Positions 22,019-30,056 of a stretch of DNA of 64,000 nt are shown in pieces. The stretch's first letter is position 1; every line of letters begins with the position of its first letter. This stretch comes from Mycolicibacter minnesotensis (lineage in GTDB: Bacteria; Actinomycetota; Actinomycetes; Mycobacteriales; Mycobacteriaceae): NCBI RefSeq assembly GCF_010731755.1, contig NZ_AP022589.1, positions 248,001 through 312,000 of the forward strand. Reading direction: 5' to 3'. The position numbers and the translations under genes are program-made. Below the pieces are notes generated by a model. It had not been told where the DNA came from. It searched no databases and was given only the letters and a program-made list of their open reading frames with translations.

Positions 22019-23380
22019 ATGCGTTCGAGCAGTCGTGAAGAGGTCGTCGAAGCCTTCGACGCGCTGGCCGCTGACCTCGATCGCGCGCTGGATCTGGACT
22101 TCGATTCCCTCACGCCGCGGGAATGCCTGGCCCTGCTACGCCGCTGCGAGAAGCTACGCCGGCGGCTTCCCGCGGTGGAACACCCGCTGGTCAACCGGCT
22201 CGCCACCACCGACCCGGGTGAATTGGGCGGCAAACCCCGCTGGGTGCTCGCCGATGAGTTGCATCTGACCCGCGGTGAGGCCGGGCGGCGTATCGCTGAG
22301 GCTGCCGAACTCGGTGACCGTCGCACCCTGACCGGCGAACCCCTGCAACCGGTACGGCCCGCCGTCGCCACCGCCCAACGCGACGGGCAGATCGGAGCCG
22401 GTCACATCGCGGTGATCCGCTCCTTCTTTCACTACCTGCCCACTGATATCGATGCGGGCACCTTGGCCCAAGCCGAACAACACCTCACCGAACTAGGCAC
22501 CACGTGTCGCCCCGACGAACTCGCGAAACTCGCAACACGGTTAGCCGACCACCTGCACCCCGACGGCAACCACACCGAAGACGACCGCGCCCAACGCCGC
22601 GGGATCCTGCTCGGCCCCCAAGGCCGTGACGGCATGAGCCCCATCAAAGGATTCCTCGACCCCCAAGCCCGCGCCACCCTCGACACCGCCCTGGCTCGCT
22701 GGGCCGCCCCCGGCATGTGCAACCCCAACGACACGACTCCCTGCACCAGCGGCACAGCCACACAAGCCCAGATCGACACCGACACCCGCAACACCGCCCA
22801 ACGCAACCACGACGCCCTCACCGCCATGGCCCGCGCCCTGCTCGCTTCCGGAGACCTCGGTCAGCACAACGGGCTACCGGCCACCATCATCGTCTCGACC
22901 ACACTGACCGACCTGCAAACCGGCACCGGCAAAGCCCACACCGGAGGCGGCACCTGGCTCCCGATGCGCGACGTCATCGCCATGGCCAGCCACGCCCACC
23001 ACTACCTACGCATCTACCAGGGCGCCCAAGAGTTGGCCCTATTCCACACCAAACGCCTGGCCTCACCCGGACAACGGATCGTGCTCTACGCCAAAGAACG
23101 CGGCTGTAGCCACCCCAACTGCCCGATCCCCGGCTACCTCTGCGAAGTCCACCACGACACCGACTACGCGAAAACCCGCCGCACCGACATCACCGACCTC
23201 ACCCTGCGCTGCGGCCCCCACCACCAACTCATCACCACCGGCGGCTGGAAAACCCGCAAACACCACAACGGCACCACCCAAACCCTGCCCCCACCACACC
23301 TAGACCAAGGCCAACCCCGCACCAACCACTACCACCACCCAGAAAGGCTGCTGCAGGACAGCGACGACGACGGCCCGTAA
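22019..23380 (+). CDS. 13E12-type DUF222 / HNH endonuclease domain protein
   Basis: A 453-aa protein of the mycobacterial REP13E12 family: an N-terminal DUF222 helical region (about residues 20-300) and a C-terminal HNH nuclease motif with [22 protein letters not shown] and [10 protein letters not shown] (about 365-415), where paired Cys would bind zinc and the HH the catalytic metal. The function is unknown; many copies per genome, and use of one as a prophage integration site in H37Rv, mark it as a repetitive, possibly mobile family. The frame is intact. It sits alone between an acyl-CoA dehydrogenase and the amine-catabolism operon, and ends 15 bp from the convergent SDR gene. Its codon use is strongly C-ending in the last half. 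Confidence 0.85.
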   Translation: MRSSSREEVVEAFDALAADLDRALDLDFDSLTPRECLALLRRCEKLRRRLPAVEHPLVNRLATTDPGELGGKPRWVLADELHLTRGEAGRRIAEAAELGDRRTLTGEPLQPVRPAVATAQRDGQIGAGHIAVIRSFFHYLPTDIDAGTLAQAEQHLTELGTTCRPDELAKLATRLADHLHPDGNHTEDDRAQRRGILLGPQGRDGMSPIKGFLDPQARATLDTALARWAAPGMCNPNDTTPCTSGTATQAQIDTDTRNTAQRNHDALTAMARALLASGDLGQHNGLPATIIVSTTLTDLQTGTGKAHTGGGTWLPMRDVIAMASHAHHYLRIYQGAQELALFHTKRLASPGQRIVLYAKERGCSHPNCPIPGYLCEVHHDTDYAKTRRTDITDLTLRCGPHHQLITTGGWKTRKHHNGTTQTLPPPHLDQGQPRTNHYHHPERLLQDSDDDGP

Positions 23381-23395
23381 CCGGGCGGGTGCGCG

Positions 23396-24172
23396 CTACA
23401 GCGGCGTCACGTAGGCCGAGCTGATCCCGCCGTCCACCAGGAAGGTTGAGCCGGTGATGAACGAGGCGTCATCGCTGGCCAGGAAGGCCACCGCGGCGGC
23501 GATCTCCTCCGGCTCGGCGAACCGACCCACCGGAACGTGGATCAGACGGCGAGCGGCACGCTCCGGGTCGGCAGCGAAGAGCTCCTGCAGCAACGGGGTA
23601 TTCACCGGGCCGGGGCACAGCGCGTTCACCCGGATGCCCTGCCGAGCGTATTGGACCCCCAGCTCACGCGACATGGCCAGCACACCGCCCTTGGAGGCGG
23701 TGTAGGAGATCTGGGAGGTGGCCGAACCCATCACCGCGACGAACGAGGCGGTGTTGATGATCGATCCCCGCCCGGCGGGCGCCATGTGCCGCAGCGCCGC
23801 ACGGCAGCACAGGTACACCGACTTGAGGTTGACGTCCTGAACCCGCTGCCAGGCAGGCAGTTCGGTGGTCTCGATGAGGTCATCGTCGGGCGGCGAGATG
23901 CCGGCGTTGTTGAAGGCGATGTCCACTGAGCCGAAGGTCTGGGCCGCGGTGTCGAACAGCGCGTCAACCTGGTCCTGATCGGCGACATCCACCTGAACGA
24001 ACAGACCGTCAAGTTCGTCGGCGACTGCGGTGCCGGCCGCCTGGTCGAGGTCACCGACCACGATCTGGGCGCCTTCGGCGCGCATCCGCCGCGCGGATGC
24101 CAAGCCGATTCCTCCACCGGCACCGGTCACCACGGCCACCCGTCCGGCCAGGCGTTGGGTCAGGTCGGTCAC
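23396..24172 (-). CDS. Short-chain dehydrogenase/reductase (Rv2857c-like)
   Basis: A 258-aa classical SDR. Cofactor motif TGAGGGIG (about residues 16-23), NNAG (about 88-91), catalytic Ser in NTASF, YTASKGG with the Tyr/Lys pair, and the PG motif CPGPVNTPLL. The acidic VGDLD after the second strand suggests NAD rather than NADP. It is the last gene of the glnA4-amidotransferase-aldC-SDR series and overlaps the aldC stop by 4 bp, so it probably oxidises a hydroxyl intermediate of the same amine/amino-alcohol route. The substrate is not determined. Confidence 0.85.
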   Translation of the reverse strand: MTDLTQRLAGRVAVVTGAGGGIGLASARRMRAEGAQIVVGDLDQAAGTAVADELDGLFVQVDVADQDQVDALFDTAAQTFGSVDIAFNNAGISPPDDDLIETTELPAWQRVQDVNLKSVYLCCRAALRHMAPAGRGSIINTASFVAVMGSATSQISYTASKGGVLAMSRELGVQYARQGIRVNALCPGPVNTPLLQELFAADPERAARRLIHVPVGRFAEPEEIAAAVAFLASDDASFITGSTFLVDGGISSAYVTPL

Positions 24173-25533
24173 TGCGTCTCCTTCACTGCGATGAACACAT
24201 TCTTGGTCTCGGTGAACGACAGCGGGGCATCTGCACCCAACTCTCGCCCCAAACCCGACTGTTTGAAGCCCCCGAACGGGGTGGTGAAACGCACCGAGGA
24301 ATGCGAATTCACCGACAGGTTGCCAGCTTCCACCGCCCGCGAGACGCGCAGCGCCCGGGACAGGTCGTTGGTCCAGATCGAGCCGGACAGACCGTAAACG
24401 GTGTTGTTGGCCATGGCGATGGCGTCGGCCTCATCTTCGAACGGCAGCACCGTCACCACCGGACCGAAGATCTCCTCGGTGACACATCGGTCGGTGGCCG
24501 CGGGTGTCAGGACGGTGGGCGGGAACCAGAAGCCGGGGCCGGTGGGCGCCTTACCGCGGAAGGCGACCGGCGCATCGTCGGGCACGTAGGAGGCCACCTT
24601 CTCCCAGTGCGGGCGCGACACCAGCGGGCCCATCTCGGTGTCGCGGGACGTCGGGTCGCCGACGACGACACCAGCCACCGCGGGCTCCAACAACTCCATG
24701 AAACGGTCATAGACGCTTGCCTGCACCAGGATTCGGCTACGTGCACAACAGTCCTGCCCGGCGTTGTCGAACACACCGTAAGGCGCCGTCGCCGCCGCCT
24801 GCTCCAGGTCACAGTCGGCGAAGACGATGTTGGCGCTCTTGCCACCGAGCTCCAGCGTGACCCGTTTGACCCCGGCTGCACCCGCCTGCAGCACCCGGGT
24901 ACCGGTGGCGGTAGACCCGGTGAACACGATCTTGGCCACATTGGGATGGGTGACCAGGCGCTCCCCCACCTCCGCGCCCCGACCGGGCAGTACCTGCAGA
25001 AGGTCGGGGTCCAGGCCTGACTCGACGGCCAGTTCGGCCAGCCGCAGCGTGGTCAGCGGAGTCCACTCGGCGGGCTTGATCAGCACCGCGTTTCCGGCGG
25101 CCAGCGCCGGAGCGAAGCCCCATACCGCGATCGGCATGGGAAAGTTCCACGGGGTGATGATCCCGACGACGCCGAGCGGCTCGTGAAACGTGACGTCGAG
25201 ACCGCCGGCCACCGGAATCTGCTTGCCGGACAGCCGCTCCGGACTGGCCGCATAGAACTGCAGCACATCGCGGACGTGCCCAGCCTCCCATTCGGCGGCC
25301 GATATCGGATGTCCGGAGTTCGTGACCTCGAGCGCGGCCAGTTCGTCGATGTGGGCGTCGACGACCGCGGCGAAGTCCCGCAGCGCGGCGGCCCGCTCGG
25401 CCGGGGCGCGCTTGGCCCACCGCTTCTGGGCGGCCTGCGCGCGGCTCACTGCGTCGTCGACGGCGCCGGCGTCCAGGTGTTCGACGGTGCTGAAGACCGC
25501 CCCGGTTGCCGGGTTGATCAGTTCGGTGGTTAT
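24169..25533 (-). CDS. aldC: Aldehyde dehydrogenase AldC-like, with non-canonical AUA start
   Basis: A 455-codon NAD-dependent aldehyde dehydrogenase. Motifs: ITPWNFPMPIAVW, FTGSTATGTRVL, catalytic Glu in LELGGKSANIVF, catalytic Cys in GQDCCARSR, and EIFGPVVTVLPF. The H37Rv orthologue (Rv2858c) begins about where this one reads ITTELINPATGAVF, but no ATG, GTG or TTG lies there. The codon is ATA (25533-25531), preceded at 7 nt by a perfect AAGGAG (25546-25541). The next in-frame GTG (in DDAVSRAQ) would remove 28 conserved residues. I therefore place the start at AUA, or at an ATG lost to mutation or sequencing error. It probably oxidises the aldehyde of the glnA4 pathway. Confidence 0.8.
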   Translation of the reverse strand: MTTELINPATGAVFSTVEHLDAGAVDDAVSRAQAAQKRWAKRAPAERAAALRDFAAVVDAHIDELAALEVTNSGHPISAAEWEAGHVRDVLQFYAASPERLSGKQIPVAGGLDVTFHEPLGVVGIITPWNFPMPIAVWGFAPALAAGNAVLIKPAEWTPLTTLRLAELAVESGLDPDLLQVLPGRGAEVGERLVTHPNVAKIVFTGSTATGTRVLQAGAAGVKRVTLELGGKSANIVFADCDLEQAAATAPYGVFDNAGQDCCARSRILVQASVYDRFMELLEPAVAGVVVGDPTSRDTEMGPLVSRPHWEKVASYVPDDAPVAFRGKAPTGPGFWFPPTVLTPAATDRCVTEEIFGPVVTVLPFEDEADAIAMANNTVYGLSGSIWTNDLSRALRVSRAVEAGNLSVNSHSSVRFTTPFGGFKQSGLGRELGADAPLSFTETKNVFIAVKETQ

Positions 25534-25582
25534 GACTGCGCTCCTTGCCCGCTCGTGCCTCGCTCGCCGTCGCCTTCGTGAC

Positions 25583-26386
25583 TCATTCGGCCACCCGCGC
25601 TGACGCGTATTTACCCGCTTCAGCCACGATCGCGGTGAACAGCCGAAGATCTTCCGGCGACTCCTCGGGATGCCACTGGACCGCCAGCACGAATTCCTCC
25701 CCGGGAAGCTCAATCGCCTCGATGACTCCGTCGTCATCGCGCGCACTGACCACAAGTTTGGCACCCACATCGGCGATGGCCTGATGGTGGTAGCACTGCA
25801 CCCGGCAGCTCTCCCCGAGGAGGTCGGCCGCGCGAGTACCGGCTACCGTGCGCACCGGCATCGGAGTGAAGACGCCGTTGCCGGCGCGGTGCCCGGTGTT
25901 GCCGATCACGTCGGGCAGGTGCTGGTGCAGTGTCCCGCCAAGCGCGACGTTGAGCACTTGGGCGCCACGGCAGATGCCCAGCACCGGCATCCCGCGCTTC
26001 ATCGCCTCGGCCAATAGAGCGAACTCCCAGGAATCCCGGGTGGTGTCGGGACGATCGGTCTCGGCGTGCGGTGTCTGGCCATAGCCCTCGGGGTCGAGGT
26101 CGCGACCACCGGTGATCACCAAGGCATTGACTCCGTCGAGCACCCGGGCCGCGATCTCGGCCGTCACCGGCTGGGGCGGCAACAGCACAGCGATCCCACC
26201 GGCGGCGGTGAGGCTCTGGATGTATTGGGCCGGCAGCAGCCCGGCACGCGCATCCCAGACACCGAATCGCGCCCGGTCCAGATAGGTCGTCAGTCCGATG
26301 ACCGGTCGGGCGGTTTCATGCGGCGGTCCCAGCTTCGCTTCTCCTCCGTCGAGGCTCGCTGAACCGCCGGGTTCAGAACCGTTCAA
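25583..26386 (-). CDS. Gamma-glutamyl hydrolase-type class I glutamine amidotransferase (PuuD-like)
   Basis: A 267-aa class I amidotransferase (peptidase C26 type). The nucleophile Cys is in MPVLGICRGAQVLNVALGG, and the His/Glu partners are in VQWHPEESPEDLRLF. PuuD-type enzymes cleave the gamma-glutamyl group from gamma-glutamyl-GABA or similar compounds. The catalytic fold starts at about residue 28 (RPVIGLTTYLD); the preceding residues are encoded by one unit of the 57-bp repeat. The only start is a TTG that overlaps the end of glnA4 by 14 bp, so translation is probably coupled. aldC follows after 49 bp. Confidence 0.85.
   Translation of the reverse strand: MNGSEPGGSASLDGGEAKLGPPHETARPVIGLTTYLDRARFGVWDARAGLLPAQYIQSLTAAGGIAVLLPPQPVTAEIAARVLDGVNALVITGGRDLDPEGYGQTPHAETDRPDTTRDSWEFALLAEAMKRGMPVLGICRGAQVLNVALGGTLHQHLPDVIGNTGHRAGNGVFTPMPVRTVAGTRAADLLGESCRVQCYHHQAIADVGAKLVVSARDDDGVIEAIELPGEEFVLAVQWHPEESPEDLRLFTAIVAEAGKYASARVAE
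26309..26365 (-). repeat. Single 57-bp repeat unit encoding the amidotransferase N-terminus
   Basis: Read on the minus strand from 26365 (GGTTCAGCGAGCCTCGACGG onward), this copy is nearly identical to the units of the 52749-52976 array, ending CCGCCGCATGAAACC. It begins 8 bp after the glnA4 stop and is 19 codons long, in frame with the amidotransferase. Confidence 0.85.
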
Positions 26387-27737
26387 ATCCTCGGACCCTC
26401 TCCCAATCGGTCACCGCGGTGTTGAACGCGTCCAGCTCGACTCGGGCGCTGTGCAGGTAGTGCGTGACGACCTCGTCGCCGAACGCCTTGCGCGCGACTG
26501 CGGACTCGGCGAACAGGTCTGCGGCACCGCCGAGCGTCGTGGGCAGGTGAGGCAGGGCCGCCTGGTAGGCGTTGCCGGTGACCGGGTCAGGCAGTGCGAG
26601 TTCGTTGTCGACGCCGTGCAGTCCCGCAGCGATCAGCGCCGCCACCGCCAGGTAGGGATTGACGTCACCGCCGGGCACCCGGCACTCCACCCTCATGGAG
26701 TCGCCGTGGCCGAGAACCCGCAGTGCGCAGGTTCGATTGTCCAGACCCCACGCGATCGCCGTCGGCGCGAAGCTACCCCCAACGAATCTCTTGTAGGAGT
26801 TGATGTTCGGCGCGTAGCACAGGGTCAACTCGGGCAGCGTGGCCAGCATGCCGGCCAGGAAGCTCCGGAAGAGTGCCGACATCCCGTGCGGCGCGGACGA
26901 GTCAGCGAACACCGGAGATCCCTCGGTGCTGCGCAACGACAGGTGCACATGACAGCTGTTGCCTTCACGCTGGTCGTACTTCGCCATGAAGGTCAGGCTC
27001 TTGCCGTGCTGGTCGGCGATCTCCTTGGCACCGCTCTTGTAGACGGTGTGGTTGTCGCAGGTGGTCAGCGCTTCCTCATAGCGGAAGGTGATCTCCTGTT
27101 GACCGTTGTTGCATTCCCCCTTGACGCCCTCGCAACGCAGACCGGCGCCGGTCATGCCCAGCCGGATGTCGCGCAACAGTGGCTCCAGCCGAGTACTGGC
27201 GACCAGACCGTAGTCGGCGTTGTAGTCGGTTCCGGGGGTCAGGCCTCGATACCCGCCCGCCCATGCCTGGCGATAGCTGTCCTCGAAGACGAGGAACTCC
27301 AGTTCCGTTGCCGCATAAGCGACTAGTCCGCGTTCGGCCAGGCGTGCGACTTGAGCGGCCAGAATCTGGCGGGGAGCGACCGCCACGGGGCCGCCGTCGG
27401 GCCAGTGCGCGTCGGCCAGCACGAGGGCCGCGCCGGGTTGCCATGGCAGCCGACGCAGCGTGGCGAAGTCCGGTTTGAGCACCAGGTCGCCGTATCCGGT
27501 TCCCCAGTCCGCGATGGAATAACCCGGGACGGTGTTCATCTCCACGTCGACGGCCAACAGATAGCTACAGGCCTCTACGCCATGCTCGGCGACCTCGGCG
27601 AGAAAATGCTCGGCGCCAACTCGCTTACCCATCAGCCGGCCCTGCATATCGGCGAACGCCACCACGACAGTGTCGATCTCACCTGAAGAAACCAGCTGCT
27701 GCAGCTCGATCTGGGTCAGCATCGCAGGTCGGGTCAT
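26373..27737 (-). CDS. glnA4: Glutamine synthetase-like gamma-glutamylamide synthetase (GlnA4)
   Basis: A 454-aa protein with the glutamine synthetase beta-grasp N-terminal and catalytic C-terminal domains: DMQGRLMGKRV, ATELEFLVFEDSYRQAW (metal glutamates), NNGQQEITFRYEEAL, GNSCHVHLSL, INSYKRFVGGSFAPT and RVECRVPGGDVNPYLA. It is not the classical GlnA: the family includes gamma-glutamyl-polyamine and gamma-glutamyl-ethanolamide synthetases (Streptomyces GlnA3/GlnA4). With the amidotransferase, aldehyde dehydrogenase and SDR downstream, it probably attaches glutamate to an amine for stepwise catabolism. ATG 27737 follows AAGGAG at 4 nt. Confidence 0.88.
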   Translation of the reverse strand: MTRPAMLTQIELQQLVSSGEIDTVVVAFADMQGRLMGKRVGAEHFLAEVAEHGVEACSYLLAVDVEMNTVPGYSIADWGTGYGDLVLKPDFATLRRLPWQPGAALVLADAHWPDGGPVAVAPRQILAAQVARLAERGLVAYAATELEFLVFEDSYRQAWAGGYRGLTPGTDYNADYGLVASTRLEPLLRDIRLGMTGAGLRCEGVKGECNNGQQEITFRYEEALTTCDNHTVYKSGAKEIADQHGKSLTFMAKYDQREGNSCHVHLSLRSTEGSPVFADSSAPHGMSALFRSFLAGMLATLPELTLCYAPNINSYKRFVGGSFAPTAIAWGLDNRTCALRVLGHGDSMRVECRVPGGDVNPYLAVAALIAAGLHGVDNELALPDPVTGNAYQAALPHLPTTLGGAADLFAESAVARKAFGDEVVTHYLHSARVELDAFNTAVTDWERVRGFERF

Positions 27738-27765
27738 TGTGCTCCTTCGCCGCCGGCGATCGGTT

Positions 27766-27786
27766 CTGACATTTGAGTGCTGTCAG
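27766..27786 (-). promoter_or_regulatory. Inverted repeat ahead of glnA4, candidate operator
   Basis: CTGACA (27766-27771) and TGTCAG (27781-27786) form a perfect 6-bp inverted repeat with a 9-bp spacer, about 30 bp upstream of the glnA4 start. The spacing suits a dimeric repressor such as a GntR or TetR type. The regulator is not in the operon. Confidence 0.4.
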
Positions 27787-27844
27787 GCTACCCGCCCACC
27801 GTCAGTCGATGAGCCCCAGCCGACGGAATTGCGCCTGTTTGGCG

Positions 27845-28408
27845 CTACCAGGTACTGGCCCGCAACACGATCTCCATCGCGAATTGCGCGGTGAACTCAC
27901 TCGCACTGCGCCGTCCCGGCAATATCACCAGCCGGTGATCGCCATAGACAAACCGCTGGCTGGCGTTGGCCACCGACGCCGTGGCCCGGGAACTGACCAG
28001 GACCGTGGTGTTGATCTCCACCGGAGGGCAGCGCTCGTCGCGGATCACACCGCTCAGATCGGGGGCGCGCGGATGGCCCCGGTCGAGCGCCACCAGCCCG
28101 GTGAAGCGGTCCGGACGTGTCGCCGCGAGCTCCCATGCATTGTCCGCACCGGTCCGGTCGCCCACCAGGACACCGCACTGCACCCCGAGGGAATCGAGGA
28201 TGCCGATCACCGACTTGGGCGTCAGGCGCGGATCCGCGCCGATCACGATGGTGCGCAACGAGGCGGTGTGCAACCGTTGGCAGACCGCGTCATACGCGGT
28301 GAGCGGGTGCTGGGCAGCGGCGAGCACCACAACAACTGCCCCGTTCTGCGGGCCTGCGACATCGACGGGGATCGGGAACCCGTCGATGGTCATCATCGTG
28401 CCCGGCAT
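27845..28408 (-). CDS. Alpha/beta-hydrolase-like protein lacking the catalytic serine
   Basis: A 187-aa protein with an alpha/beta-hydrolase pattern: strand VVVVLAAAQHPLTAYDAVCQRL, then CGVLVGDRTGADNAWELAATRPDRFTGLVALDRGHP. The nucleophile elbow, normally G-x-S-x-G, reads GDRTG, with Arg where Ser should be. The cap region is short compared with the usual 260-300 aa, and the final His motif is replaced by VYGDHRLVILPGRRS, which could still hold the histidine. It is probably non-catalytic (binding role) or decaying, though the frame is intact. It lies between glnA4 and mapB, transcribed the same way, with about 105 bp on the glnA4 side. Confidence 0.6.
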   Translation of the reverse strand: MPGTMMTIDGFPIPVDVAGPQNGAVVVVLAAAQHPLTAYDAVCQRLHTASLRTIVIGADPRLTPKSVIGILDSLGVQCGVLVGDRTGADNAWELAATRPDRFTGLVALDRGHPRAPDLSGVIRDERCPPVEINTTVLVSSRATASVANASQRFVYGDHRLVILPGRRSASEFTAQFAMEIVLRASTW

Positions 28409-28476
28409 CTTGGCAACGCTACAGCCCGCCGGTCGGCATCGGGGTGGTTTTGGCGGGCCCCTCAGGCCTCAGCGAT

Positions 28477-29334
28477 TCAGGGCAGGGTGAGGATCTCCGC
28501 GCCGTCGTCGGTGACCACCAGAGTGTGCTCGAATTGGGCGCTCCACCCTCCGTCGCTGGTGACCACCGTCCAGTCGTCGTCCCAGATCTCGTAGTCCAGA
28601 CCGCCCAGGTTGATCATGGGCTCGATGGTGAACGTCATCCCGGGCACGATGATGGTGTCGACCTCAGGCTGGTCGTAGTGCAGGACCACCAGTCCGTTAT
28701 GGAAGGTCGGGCCGATGCCGTGGCCGGTGAAGTCACGAACCACGCTGTAGCCAAATCGGTTGGCGTAGGCCTCGATAACCCGGCCGATCACCGACAGTGC
28801 CCGCCCTGGCTTCACCGCTTTGATCGCCCGCATGGTGGCCTCGTGCGTGCGCTCGACGAGCAACCGGTGCTCCTGGGACACATCACCGGCCAAGAAAGTG
28901 GCGTTGGTGTCGCCGTGCACGCCATCGATGTAGGCGGTCACGTCGATGTTGACGATGTCGCCGTCGGCGATCACTGTCGAGTCCGGGATGCCGTGGCAGA
29001 TGACTTCGTTGAGCGAGGTGCAGCACGACTTGGGAAATCCCTTGTAGCCCAAGGTTGATGGGTAGGCACCATGGTCGACCATGTACTCGTGGGCGATCCG
29101 GTCCAGCTCATCGGTGGTCACGCCGGGCGCGACGGCTTTGCCGGCCTCGGCGAGTGCGCGCGCGGCGATCCGGCTTGCCACCCGCATCTTCTCGATCACT
29201 TCGGGCGTCTGAACCCACGGCTCGCTGCCTTCGGCGGCCGTGGAGCGGCCGACGTATTCCGGGCGCGGGATCGAACGAGGCACCGGCAGCGTCGGAGACA
29301 GCACGCCGGGAGACAGCGGGGCACGAACAGGCAT
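28477..29334 (-). CDS. map: Methionine aminopeptidase, type I
   Basis: A 285-aa metalloprotease that removes initiator Met. Metal ligands lie in [19 protein letters not shown] (two Asp), GHGIGPTFH (His), FTIEPM (Glu) and QFEHTLVV (Glu). The N-terminal extension contains the Pro-rich [18 protein letters not shown], which in the mycobacterial MapB (Rv2861c) binds the ribosome as an SH3 ligand (type Ic). This identifies it as the MapB form rather than the shorter MapA. Full length. Confidence 0.93.
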   Translation of the reverse strand: MPVRAPLSPGVLSPTLPVPRSIPRPEYVGRSTAAEGSEPWVQTPEVIEKMRVASRIAARALAEAGKAVAPGVTTDELDRIAHEYMVDHGAYPSTLGYKGFPKSCCTSLNEVICHGIPDSTVIADGDIVNIDVTAYIDGVHGDTNATFLAGDVSQEHRLLVERTHEATMRAIKAVKPGRALSVIGRVIEAYANRFGYSVVRDFTGHGIGPTFHNGLVVLHYDQPEVDTIIVPGMTFTIEPMINLGGLDYEIWDDDWTVVTSDGGWSAQFEHTLVVTDDGAEILTLP

Positions 29335-29356
29335 TACGCCAGCTTAACGGAGCTGG

Positions 29357-29941
29357 TCAGCGCCGCCATCGCAGCTTGCGACGGGGGCCCCTGATATCCA
29401 CCGAACCGCAGACCACGCGTCCGGTCAGTACCAGGTGCGGGACGCCTTCGGCGGGTGGATCACTGCGTCGGTCCCGCGCACTGCCGCCGTAGACCTCCAC
29501 GTCGTCGATCGAGACGCTGGCGCCGTCGGGCAAGCGGATGTCCACCGAACCGAAGCGAATGTCGAGTTCGATGACGACGACCGGCCCGGCGAAGCGCGCC
29601 TTGGTGAGGTCCAGGTCGACCGAGCCCAGACGCCGCACCACCGCCAGCTGGGTCGGCACGATCCATTCGCCGTGGCGCTTCAACGAACCGGCCCAGCCAC
29701 GCAGCTCCACCCGATCGGCCGCCGACGAGACGATGGCCCGCGGGCCGGGTAGGTCACCGATCAGGGTGTCCAGCTCCGAGCGCATCCGAGCCTGGGAAAC
29801 CTGCGCCGCGCGTTCCTCGAACTCCCCGATGTCGATCAATCCGAGGGAGACAGCGTTGTGCAGGCGGCGAAGCGTGCCGTTGCGGTCCGCATCAGAGATG
29901 CGTAAGGCCACGTCGGCCATGTCGTCGCTGAGACCCGTCAT
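29357..29941 (-). CDS. DUF1707 domain protein (Rv2862c-like)
   Basis: A 194-aa soluble protein. The N-terminal DUF1707 domain (ALRISDADRNGTLRRLHNAVSLGLIDIGEFEERAAQVSQARMRSELDTLIGDLP) is a short helical domain found in many actinobacterial proteins, sometimes with transmembrane helices; none is present here. The C-terminal half repeats beta-strand patterns of the form GSVDLDLT, FGSVDIRL, CGSVDIRG, like a small DUF2154 (cell-wall-active antibiotic response) fold. Function unknown. ATG 29941 is preferred over the longer frame because it gives the family N-terminus. It ends 22 bp ahead of map on the same strand. Confidence 0.75.
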   Translation of the reverse strand: MTGLSDDMADVALRISDADRNGTLRRLHNAVSLGLIDIGEFEERAAQVSQARMRSELDTLIGDLPGPRAIVSSAADRVELRGWAGSLKRHGEWIVPTQLAVVRRLGSVDLDLTKARFAGPVVVIELDIRFGSVDIRLPDGASVSIDDVEVYGGSARDRRSDPPAEGVPHLVLTGRVVCGSVDIRGPRRKLRWRR

Positions 29942-30056
29942 GGCTACCCAATTTACCGGTGCCGGCCAGGTCGTGCGTTGCACGGAAGACCGGTGGCGGG
30001 TCAGAGTTGAGGCCGTCGCCCCGCAGCGCCCGGCTACGCCGCGCTTGCGATCGCCG

